Positions 9,801-17,300 of a stretch of 47,332 nt of DNA are shown here, one piece after another. The position numbers and the translations under genes were made by a program. Origin of the DNA: Jaenimonas drosophilae (Eukaryota; Euglenozoa; Kinetoplastea; Trypanosomatida; Trypanosomatidae); assembly GCA_030849065.1 (NCBI GenBank), contig JASAON010001526.1, forward strand, positions 1-47,332. The letters are read 5' to 3'. Position 1 is the first letter of the stretch, and each line of letters begins with the position of its first letter. The notes beneath the pieces are model-generated. The model made no database searches. It saw nothing but the letters and a program-made list of their open reading frames with translations, and was not told where the DNA came from.

Positions 9801-10837
9801 GCATTGTTGTTGTTGTTGCCGCCACCACCTCCGCCAGAGATGGAGCTACGCGACTGAGTACTGCAACAAAGAAGCTGAGCGAGAAGTGGCTCCATGGAGC
9901 TATCCGTCGAGATGTTGTTGTTGGCATCTTGTGCATCCAGAAGAGCAACATCATCACGCTTGGCTGAATCAGCGCCACGTGCTGCGCCACGGCTGAGAAG
10001 ACCACCGAGAAGGCTGCCACACGTGCGGTGCTGAAACATGGCGGTGAGATGGCTCGTACGTGCGAGAGAGGCGTGGAGGAGCTGCGTTACGGCAGCAGAA
10101 AAGCTCAAGCTGAGCTCCACACAACGCTCAACCTGCACCGCATCTTCATCATCATCATTTACACTCTTCTGTTGTTGTTGTTGTTGTTGTTGCATGAAGG
10201 CCTTGAGGGCAATGAGGTACATGCTCAGGTCTGCCACACGTGAGAAGAGATGTAGAACGGCTTGCGTGAAGGTTGCTGCGACGGGTCCGCTGTTGGCTGT
10301 TGTTTTTCTTCTGCGCAACACGTGTGTGGCGAGGATGCCAACGAGGAGCTCAAGAAGTGACGCGCACCGCATCCACGGCCGCATGCTTGATGAATCAGCA
10401 TCATCATGATTTACAGGAAGTACATCTGATGCAAACTGAAGAATGGCATCCACGGCAGAAGATGATGAAGAAGTTGTGGTGGATGGTGATGTGTTGTGCT
10501 GCTTCTCAGACTTCGTGGCAGCCATGAGGAGGCTGAGATGAATGTGGTGGCTGAGGAGTGCGGTGGTGTGGCTGATGGCGTGGAGTAGAGCCTCCGTAAC
10601 AACAGCCGTGGATGCATCCCCACTCGGAGAAGATGAGCTGTTGTTGTTGTTGTTGTTGGATGGTGCTCCAGCAATCGCAGCATGCGCACTGCGCCAGGTC
10701 GGCAGATGCGTGAGTGCATAGATGTTGGCGCGTTTGGCATCCTTCAGCGACGACTGCAGAAAATCAGCGACGGAGTGGCGTTTCAGCGCCAGTTGGCCGT
10801 AGCGCTCGAGCTTCTGAATGGCGGCGCAAGAGATCAT
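3839..10837 (-). CDS. giant alpha-helical protein, possibly Urb1/Npa1-like
   Basis: 2332 residues from the ATG at 10837; the frame opens upstream only at a TTG, so that extension is discounted. The sequence is a chain of amphipathic Leu/Ala-rich helices typical of HEAT/ARM-like solenoids, broken by poly-Asn, Gln, Ser, Thr, Asp and His runs that look like insertions in loops. No membrane segment, nuclease, kinase or helicase motif is visible. The N-terminal third (KLERYGQLAL to about residue 700) has the general helical layout of the Npa1/Urb1 family, large nucleolar proteins needed for early 60S ribosome assembly, including a stretch resembling its cysteine/aromatic region (SLPCIFDGFCMNPSW). 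That match is by eye and weak. Other large solenoid scaffolds are equally open. The reading frame itself is secure: 7 kb without a stop and the same codon style as neighbours. Confidence 0.8.
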   Translation of the reverse strand: MISCAAIQKLERYGQLALKRHSVADFLQSSLKDAKRANIYALTHLPTWRSAHAAIAGAPSNNNNNNSSSSPSGDASTAVVTEALLHAISHTTALLSHHIHLSLLMAATKSEKQHNTSPSTTTSSSSSAVDAILQFASDVLPVNHDDADSSSMRPWMRCASLLELLVGILATHVLRRRKTTANSGPVAATFTQAVLHLFSRVADLSMYLIALKAFMQQQQQQQQKSVNDDDEDAVQVERCVELSLSFSAAVTQLLHASLARTSHLTAMFQHRTCGSLLGGLLSRGAARGADSAKRDDVALLDAQDANNNISTDSSMEPLLAQLLCCSTQSRSSISGGGGGGNNNNNARAPFCAGTSFDGLTLFQRLTLLHAAWANAQRQLAPHLASRTHVLRQTIDAIISLAVSNKATRFVVYFRGDDVKLLQNDVRSPADYALHTYATTPPIDATLLEQLAAAERATNTRGGGGAMDDVWCWVGLLLTQWIVSLPCIFDGFCMNPSWAAFAQEQRRKVMVRQAQERRAAADQRRTQRRAGAATTTNRGTSSSSDGSATPEVEPRDDDDDGAMSVASVQTSASRSMRSMESRASLLSTLSKESVSSYISFISRLAPEVQEHEGAMDAPHLHESADGNTNLPLILLEEIILGLHRFEEAMPEKILQRFGLRALMWQTMGQLFAMVQQTMSTTTTSTSSSSAAVPPIFHLGQDIRYNHGLGYESLGMVFAAVVAPQLEREGGRRRGDDDDEDDNAHVVNARSTLLQQHLRDAALSRCLAAYEYIAPQVVDAHLSSILHIFTRSAMKGRWLRRVSSSSSSSPSLDNVDDDGDDDVLLHDFLCGIIARLGKSNQLPLFLSAVAEQRADALIESATTHLHHNNNTSTKEGMTLMMRDVSPVQAVLCLPVVRRALTEAAAASIDPERLLGELLTLVASWGDDDGDDDDEEKKQTKQPHAGRDPRDVLLVLFLIRVVMDGVVPTSITASTLLERSTELEMHLVHTFQRHILGNDDDDDKTRFFSTNISASMRRRLALHLLQAIYHCRELTHACLQDLGMANVEEYLIMLEDTLWQVQTKVADLVGTARVADLRRVVEQDYVKKDDEDDMYRVAEDVLHHSVEVRTLLPMMMLQRLKLVRAVSVLLNMQDVGPPHDLKELVGELLQSLLISLEQQQQQQQHHHQELVDLANRITEAEWQSIVLLGKPKAVRQALTSLLISSFTTSTNVVDEVRNNNTPPAWLARCLQCVGGAVMHAVSSIFCGISEKEVLQLVGEASTTTATTTAIRNSARSLIAMLDALEHIYAIAGHVPYWPSLLEHCVAWICALGQQLLHDDDGSHQQQHHHDDDAARATRRTVMARLITFAYTCITHEPRSQEVLRRCLLNGSDASATTTTTHAPARKHAQGLRPSFVEAVGVPVALLTDFRTSSPTTCEEEAGATFAPQEWSFEAEVRRACGLMFGTSCSSTNNNNNNICFVEAVLVCAREACSHASPSLSNNITNNNNNTLAIATRIVALLYSAAVNATHWSARGAPTTTTKVDRSSATSFLCFVADFIEGHARSLVTDSHNDDDDEVQPHKQQQQRISARRRWSPRAFAIVMQNFVAGLKCPIAPSPTPLTQNNNNNNTKKKDVDVAVDDASTTAPLHHVQTMWLTTLAHHLRYAQRVGTSLITHDDARNIMMEEPLSSLHVLYHALLQAFVGRRQQPAKRTRDQQQQQQRGGDASSSCAPRSATALIMAIKDVMSGDDQSSLDEWMQSLCAAPEKRDDGVYLRKRLRGVVAMLHASRSTSVNVKKMKFSCSGMVSLWVLHQIHDEWHANNNNRAKGRRGDDASGTTPQQHHGSSSSSSWLLEVMGAYQRAISQEPSPSSETELLERMTQHMLQASSSSHDASTSSPCQSAAASTYVVEALAAVCAALNALTADAAPSALFSLLHRLLHDSIPSPHTMQRWLYGQSSATTTTTKQDVREEAQQMGYLLLLHAAHILQELGNVAGLRSAARKPHMKRLCWAVAQPWVRAMRHQLLQHNNNNNSTSSLASPRAQQLRAVLPATIELHQLWSRVLQLCCSPTLYAEPDFADAVWRFLTTVLAAGAGSTNTNNNSSGENNILITNKNDAETSVDVRSVLLTHEMEAVLRLLNHSWLGGGARHGVEVLWVHPAMVPHLLSGVLVCLLRGMSCDVYHRRLLNTLGALFFHVVRSVDEVGDEDTNTEAEHSRPRPRKSGQHAATHPSSSSSSSRRSGVALRRMALAATTASMFQVSARFVHIFTRFSSDLDDLSSDFLQFLRRQHLPAHSAAATTHEDENTSTLADLVFASVGEEEGRALLREAAARVEEEDGVAGAERLVERRHIFNVEA

Positions 10838-11349
10838 GTTCGCGGCGTGAAGATGATGATGTGCAACGATACACAAGATGCTGCTGCTGCTGCCAATGTG
10901 CTGTGCGTGTACCTACGTGTGTTGGTGTGTTGTGCGTTAACGTCGATTAGAACACAGCAATTATGAAAAAAAACTTCAGAGTAGCAACAATACGATGAAG
11001 AGAGCAACAATAAGAGGAGTTTGTGTGTGTGCCATGATTGATGTACTCATCATCATCATCATCATCATCATCATACACCCTCGCAGTGTGTGTGTGTTTG
11101 TAGTTGAGGAGAAGGAGGAACATCGTCTGACTAAACCATTGTTAGGCAACGGCTTCTCATGCCACGCATCTCGTACACATCATCATCATCATCATCATGA
11201 TTGCGTGTGTGTATGTGTGTGCGGGCTACAACCTCTGCACTTCTTCCATTTATGCATTAAGTCAGATAGATTTTGCAACGCACGTGTGGTACAGCGAAGA
11301 CACACATCATCATCATGATGATGTACGTGTTGTTGTTGTTGTTCTTCTT
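10838..11349. other. spacer with CAT repeats
   Basis: 512 bases. It holds (CAT)9 at about 11048-11074, another CAT/GAT block at about 11177-11199, GT-rich runs near 11087-11098 and 11203-11220, and a TTG run at about 11328-11342. Apart from the candidate splice acceptor at 10913-10972 no other signal was recognised. Confidence 0.6.
10913..10972 (-). promoter_or_regulatory. candidate trans-splice acceptor for the giant helical gene
   Basis: T8 at 10965-10972 on the minus strand; the first AG after it is in ACACGTAG at 10914-10913, about 75 bases before the ATG at 10837. This supports 10837 rather than the upstream TTG as start, although the TTG lies inside the predicted mRNA. Confidence 0.4.
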
Positions 11350-13890
11350 TTATTCGTAGAGTGGAGAATCTTCTGCGCCGTGTGGCAGCACTGACGGAAT
11401 GGCCGATGCGGGTGCAACAGAGGAGAGGCCCTCCGCCGCCACCTTGGACGACGCATGCGTGCGTTGTTGTTGCTGTTGTTGCTGATGATGATGGCGCCGC
11501 ATCAAACTTCCCTCCTCATCTTCCGATCCATCCGCATCACCCTCGGGCCTGAGGTAGTGCCGACGTACGTAGCCATCCACGGACTTGCGCAACGCCCACT
11601 CCACTTCCTTGGTGAAGGTGGCGTGCTCATTGTTGATGCGCAACGCCATGGAGAGGCCACTTCGCTCTGCCTCGGTGCGCACGGCACGCTCAAGCAGTGA
11701 TTTGGCGATGTGCTTAAAGTCAGCGGCATCCAACACCGGCGGCTTGCCATCTTCACGTGGACGCGTGTAGTGCGAGAGCTGCCGAATGATGGCCTTCTTG
11801 GCCGCCTCACGCCAACCTCCACGTGCGTGCGCATCATCATCACCACCGGCGCGACTGCCGCCGTCGCTGTAGGCGATGGAGGAGGCGAGGGAGCTCGCAC
11901 GGCTCGTGGAGAGGTGCCGCCCACTCCGTCGCGATGGTGCCGCACGCTTCGTTGTGTTGTTGTTGTTGTTGTTGTTGTTGGATGCAGCCTGACCATCATC
12001 ACCGGTGCCATCCATGACGGAGCACCACACACTCTCCTGCGAGGGCAGCCCGATGCTTGTGCTGTAGAGCAGGCTCTTGCCAACGAGGTGCGGATCCTCC
12101 CGCCCACCATCTGCGTGGAAGACGGCGCGTGCATCAAAACCAAGCGTGAGGGGAGGTACGAGTGCGTTGATGTTGTTGTTGTTGTTGTTGGCGAGGAACG
12201 TATCGGAAGGGCCATCGAGCATCGCCGCAGAGGCAGGACCTTCATGCAAATCATCCAAGAAGCCAGCGGCGAGCGATGCACCACCGGCCACACCACCGTT
12301 GCGTGTAGCGGTGTTGCGATGTTGCTGATCGATGCTGAGCTCGTGAAAGTTGTAGTAGGCCGGTGTGCTCGGTTTGGCGCGGCGTGCGGAGATGCCGCCC
12401 GTGGATTGGTAGGTGGCCACCATCTCCGCAATGGATCCCGGAGTGAAGCCAGAGACGCCAACACCAGATGCAGATGAAACATTGTTGTTGGTGTTGTTGT
12501 TGTTGCTTGTTGGTGGGGCACCACCACGGATGCCCTTTTGCAATCGCCGCATCGCGTGTGCCTCCACACGCGCCGCCACCTCCGCATGCCGGCGCGAGAT
12601 GAATCCCGTTGGCAGCACATCCTGCGTCTCAACGACGGGCGCCACCATCATGAGCTCCCGCGCTTGGCGCCACTTCTCCAAGGTGCGTGGTGCCGCCACA
12701 AGTCCTGTCTTATTCAAGAGGCCACGATGTGCGTTGAGCACACGCTCACGGTGCAAACGCTGCTCGCGAAGACGGTTGGCGAGGTCGTGGGTGAGCTCCC
12801 GCGGAGGTGCCAGGTTGCTCGTGATGGTGCGAATGGTGTTATGCACGATGGGATCCACGAAGCTGTGCAGCGTGCTGATCTCATCCTGATCATCATCGCC
12901 ACCTTCACCCGCTGGACGAAGGTGGCGATGGCGCCCACGTGGGGCATCGGTTGGGGCCACGCGGAGTTGTGCCGTGGAGGCAACGAGAAGATCAACCTGA
13001 AGTGGTGCGCGCTGAAGCTGATCGGCCATGTCGCGGAGCATCTCGCGCGCCTCCGACGTGGAAGACAGCTCACTCTGACGGCGGAGGAGGTGTGCCCCAC
13101 ATTGTTGGCCGTAGAGGTGCTGTTCTGCGGCACGAATCACGTCGAGCTCCTGGCATGAGATGGCCTTCTTACCAACATTGGCCTCCTCACGTCGTCGTGC
13201 GTAGCAAAAACGAAGCTCGTGGAGGTATGGCGCCACGGGGGAGCTCTTCATCATCATCATGTGCGCGGTGGCACCACCAAACGTTGCACCACGTGCACCA
13301 CGACGCGCAATGGGACCATCACCAGTACGAAGGCCATTGCTGTTGTTGTTGTTGTTGTGAGATTGGCGATACAGCCGCTCCACATCACCACCCCAATCTT
13401 CTTCAGAATCATCATCATCATCATCGCTATCAACGTCGCTATCGGAGATGGCGGCGGGTTTTGGTTTGGATAGTGTGCCAACACCAAGAAGCGCATCTTC
13501 TTCATCATCCTCGTGGTTGCGCTTGTGTCTCCGACTGGTGCTGACTTCCTCATCCTCATCACGCCGCTCCTTCTTCACCTTCTTCGTCTTCTTAGATGAT
13601 GGCACATCACCACCATCATCATCTGCGCCACCTACTGCAGAACCACGAATGATGGCGGCTGCCTCCGCCACTCCCGCCGCCACGTCTGGATGGCTCGTTT
13701 TGGCAACGTCGTTGGCGTCGTAGGGCGAAACATCGGCGAGTGGCACCGCCGCGCCGGAATTATCGCCGAGGAAGATGACGAACACATGATCCTGTGGCAC
13801 CTCAACGGGAGGTTGGCCGTCCGTCCAGAGGAGGGCCGGGTACGATACCTCACCGTACTTCACCCAACGTAGTTGTGGGGCATCCGCCAT
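11350..13890 (-). CDS. PWWP domain protein with TFIIS-N-like region and C-terminal SRI domain
   Basis: 846 residues from the ATG at 13890; the longer frame (to 14037) is rejected because its extra 49 residues are UTR-like and the candidate splice site leaves a 5' UTR there. Domains: a PWWP domain at about 6-60 (WVKYGEVSYPALLW, then VFVIFLGDNSGAAVPLADV), which in known families binds methylated histone tails and DNA; an acidic/basic linker with KKTKKVKKERR; a helical region at about 215-310 whose end (MLRDMADQLQRAPLQVDLL) resembles the TFIIS N-terminal/LW fold; poly-Asn loops; an SRI (Set2-Rpb1-interacting) domain at about 690-785 (WREAAKKAIIRQLSHYTRP, ADFKHIAKSLLERAV, WALRKSVDGYVRRHYL). SRI domains bind the phosphorylated tail of RNA polymerase II. 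There is no SET domain and no TFIIS zinc ribbon. Likely a nuclear transcription-elongation or chromatin factor. Confidence 0.75.
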   Translation of the reverse strand: MADAPQLRWVKYGEVSYPALLWTDGQPPVEVPQDHVFVIFLGDNSGAAVPLADVSPYDANDVAKTSHPDVAAGVAEAAAIIRGSAVGGADDDGGDVPSSKKTKKVKKERRDEDEEVSTSRRHKRNHEDDEEDALLGVGTLSKPKPAAISDSDVDSDDDDDDSEEDWGGDVERLYRQSHNNNNNSNGLRTGDGPIARRGARGATFGGATAHMMMMKSSPVAPYLHELRFCYARRREEANVGKKAISCQELDVIRAAEQHLYGQQCGAHLLRRQSELSSTSEAREMLRDMADQLQRAPLQVDLLVASTAQLRVAPTDAPRGRHRHLRPAGEGGDDDQDEISTLHSFVDPIVHNTIRTITSNLAPPRELTHDLANRLREQRLHRERVLNAHRGLLNKTGLVAAPRTLEKWRQARELMMVAPVVETQDVLPTGFISRRHAEVAARVEAHAMRRLQKGIRGGAPPTSNNNNTNNNVSSASGVGVSGFTPGSIAEMVATYQSTGGISARRAKPSTPAYYNFHELSIDQQHRNTATRNGGVAGGASLAAGFLDDLHEGPASAAMLDGPSDTFLANNNNNNINALVPPLTLGFDARAVFHADGGREDPHLVGKSLLYSTSIGLPSQESVWCSVMDGTGDDGQAASNNNNNNNNTTKRAAPSRRSGRHLSTSRASSLASSIAYSDGGSRAGGDDDAHARGGWREAAKKAIIRQLSHYTRPREDGKPPVLDAADFKHIAKSLLERAVRTEAERSGLSMALRINNEHATFTKEVEWALRKSVDGYVRRHYLRPEGDADGSEDEEGSLMRRHHHQQQQQQQRTHASSKVAAEGLSSVAPASAIPSVLPHGAEDSPLYE

Positions 13891-14350
13891 GTTCTGTACG
13901 TGTACGTGTACGTGTGCGTGTTGTTGTTGTTGCTGATCAATGAGAATGGAGCAAGAAGCACTCTCTGCAATCCAATCTCTCCCTACGTCGTCGGTGATGA
14001 AAACAAAAAAATAATACAATCCAGGATGATCACGCACGCCTTGTGCTGCTCTTGGATGGTCCTATCCTACGTGTTCTGAAAACAACAACAACAACAACAA
14101 CAACAAGAGAGAGAAGAAGTGAGCATGAAACATACATCAACGCAGATCAATGTGCATCATCCACGACCACGTACGTACTCTCTTCGTCTAAATGGTGCTA
14201 TTGCGTTGTATGCTCGGTGTGTATAGATCATGGGCATCCACGTGCTCCACTTCAAAGAAACAAGCACACACACACACACACACACACGCATACACGCACG
14301 CATACACGCACACACAATTGTTTTCGTTTTAGTGAATCTGTTACAGATGA
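13891..14350. other. spacer with AC repeats and an ACGTAC hexamer run
   Basis: Between the RRM/WW/RGG gene and the PWWP gene. It contains a GTACGT hexamer run (13896-13919), the splice acceptor at 14076-14122, and an AC/CGCACA-rich block (about 14265-14316). The AC block lies in the probable 3' UTR of the gene ending at 14351. No RNA gene recognised. Confidence 0.6.
14076..14122 (-). promoter_or_regulatory. candidate trans-splice acceptor for the PWWP-SRI gene, built on a GTT repeat
   Basis: The minus strand reads CTTCTTCTCTCTC, then (TTG)8, then TTTTCAG with the AG at 14077-14076. This is the cleanest-looking acceptor in the window; the pyrimidine-rich tract is largely a microsatellite. It leaves a 5' UTR of about 185 bases. 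Confidence 0.6.
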
Positions 14351-17300
14351 TCAACGACGTCGGCGAGCTCCACCGCCACCGCCACCTCCGCCACGATTGC
14401 CCCTACCGCCTCCGCCACGCCGCGAACGTACGCCACGTGTTTGGCCCCTTCGTTGGCCGCGACGAAGCACTTCGCTATCCGTGAGAGATACACCATCATC
14501 ATCATCATCATCGTCATCTTCATCATCATCATCGCTGCCACTGTGCGAATCTCTGCTCCTCGAGCGACGACGACGGCGGCTCTCTGGCGGCGTGTTGCCA
14601 TCGCGCCGCCTGCACATCTCCGCCGCATCTGCCGCCATCACATCCACGGCGTACTGCACCGGCACAATGTTGGCCACGGCATAATCCATCGCGGCATCAC
14701 GACGGCGTTGATCCTTCATCCATCTCACCACCTCCTCCACAGACGTGCACGAAACACGTGCGATGGCCTCGCAGCTCACCCCCCGCTGCTCCGCAAACGC
14801 TTGTGGGCTGACTGGATAGCACCCACGTGTTTTTGGATGAAGCGAGGTTGGCGGGCTGGATGATGTACGCCCATCACCACCGCTTGGTGGGCGGAAGACA
14901 TAGATGCCCGTGGCGGAGCTCATATTCACCGACCAACCTCGCGGAAGTGGGGGAAATGGCACTCCGCGTGTGGGATAATGATGCATCCACGTACGTAGGA
15001 GCTCGTGGAGCTCATCCTTCGTCATGCTCTTCGTAGTCTTCATGGATGATGATGATGTGGCGGTGTTGTTGGCGCGTTGGGTCTCTCCACCACCGGCACC
15101 ACGACCACGTGCTTGGAGGGCAGAGCTCGATGAGGAGGATGTGTAGGTAATGCGCAACTCACGCAGGACGGCGAGGTCCAGGAAGAGATGGCGCTGACGC
15201 TGGTCGCGCAACCACATCTCTGCATCCTCGCGAGAAATTTCCCGTGGTGCATCTTCCGTCTTGGATGATGATGATGATGATGATGCTCGATCACGACGTT
15301 GGATGCGATTGGCCTCTGCCACAATCTCCTCCAGCTTCACGCCACCCTTCGGCTCCAGCACAAAAGCTTGCGGTGACACCATGTACTCCGCGGCATCTGC
15401 CGGATGTACGTAGGAGGCACTCCCAGAAGCATCGCGGTAGTAGTAGTGGCCGTAGGAGCGGCTGATGGAGCTCGTCCAGCTCGCCGGAAGAGGTGTGAAG
15501 GGCTCGCCAACCATTGGGTATGTGCGCATCGCCACAGACCACGCTTGCTTCCACTGAGCTGCCGCGCCAACATGCACGTTGTTGTTGTTGTTGTTGTTGT
15601 GGGAGAATGCTGGAGCACCAAGGATGGAGTGTTGTTGCTGTTGTTGTTCCGTCATGTGCATGCGTTGGGCGTTGGAGAGGCGCGCGACGATCTTCAAAAT
15701 GCGCGGCGATGGCGCGGGCTCGGCGAAGTAGGCGCGACGAAGTGCGGCGTAGGAAGCGTCAGTGGAGGTGCTGCGGAAGATGGCATCGAGGAGCTGCAAC
15801 GCCTCACGCTCACCCAACGACTTCATCTTCATGGATGATGATGATGTTGTTGTTGTGGGTGCATCGTTGCGGTTGTTGGCCTCCTCGATGCTGCGAAGAA
15901 TGTTGCCGCAGAAGACGGCTGACTCCACGCTCAGCGACGGGCTCACGGCGCTGCGTGTGGCGGCAGAGATGGCGAAGAAGAGGTGCTCCTGATGTACCAC
16001 ATTATCCTCACCAACGAGCTCGTGGGCGAGTGCATCGCCCGACACAACATCGGCATTCACGTAGAGTCGTAGGAGCGTACGAAGTACAGCTCCACGTACA
16101 CCCCACAGAGGATCCCCAACCATCACCTCCGTCGCAGATTTTGTTGTTGTTGTTGTTGTTTCAGAAGTGTTGGGCTGTGCCACATCACCTCCCGACGCCG
16201 CGCCATCCACGCTGCTTGACGTCTTCATGAGCTCCACAAAGTTGGCGAGCATGTTTTTCTCATCGCTGAACGCCCGACACGCGGCACGTTGAGAGGGAGA
16301 GAGGGCGGCGAGAAACACATCAAATGTGTTGCCGAGCTGAGACAACAAACGCTTCGATGCCGCATTGCGTCGTACATCATCATCCTCCACATGAGTTGGC
16401 GATGATGATGATGATGCGGCCTCGGAGCTCGCGCGCGCGGCGATGAGCTGTTGGAGCCACAACATCAGCGGGAGCCAATGGCGAAGGATCCGGCGCACAA
16501 CAACGTTGCTGGATGATGCATCGACCTGCAGCAGAGCACAGCCAACCTCTTGCACCACGTGAGCATCCAACAAGAATGGTGGCAGGTACACGGCAAGAAG
16601 TGGTGCGATGCGCGCATGATGTTGTTGCAGGAGTACGGCGATCACATCTACTCCGCACGGCGTGGAGAGTAGGTACGGAAACATCGATGGCAGCACCGGT
16701 GTTGCTGCATCCACGGCCTTGCTGGCATCATCTTCGTCCTTCTTGGCATCCTCATCGCGAACACCATCATCATCATCATCCTCTTCATCATCCTCCACGC
16801 GTGCGCACCAACACTGACGAACAAAGTCAGATGAATCATCCACGTTCCTTGGCGGTGGGATAGATACCAACAAGGCGTGCGAGAGCTGTTGTTTCGCCTC
16901 CGCGAGACCTTCCCACCCCATCTCAGCCGCCGGGCAGCGAAGGAGGGCCAAAATCTTGTGCGACTCCTTCGTGAGGAGCTCCATCAGCTGCATCATCTCA
17001 ACAGACATGGGCGGTACACGTACATCAGGTGCAATGTGGTGCATAATGGCATCCTCCGACGTGGCACATGTTGTTGTTGTGGTGGTGGTGGTGGCAGATG
17101 CATCAATATCCGCAGCGTAGATGGCGTACGTTGTGGGGAGAAGATCGCGCACGCAGTCCTCCACCATCATCGCCAGCTGCCGCGCATCATCGACGGAGAT
17201 GGGCGGCCGACGTGGGGTAGGAGTTGGCTGATGGCCGTACACGGAACCACCTCCACGGGCAGCATGAGATGATGATTGTGATGATGATGATGGTTGTGTG

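Noticed and set aside
11502..12632. 376-codon minus-strand frame
   Set aside because: Lies wholly inside the PWWP-SRI gene in another frame and reads as Thr/Arg/Met-rich repeat translation.
13891..14037. 49-codon extension of the PWWP protein
   Set aside because: Reads through the hexamer and GTT-type repeats of the 5' UTR; the PWWP fold starts right after the ATG at 13890.
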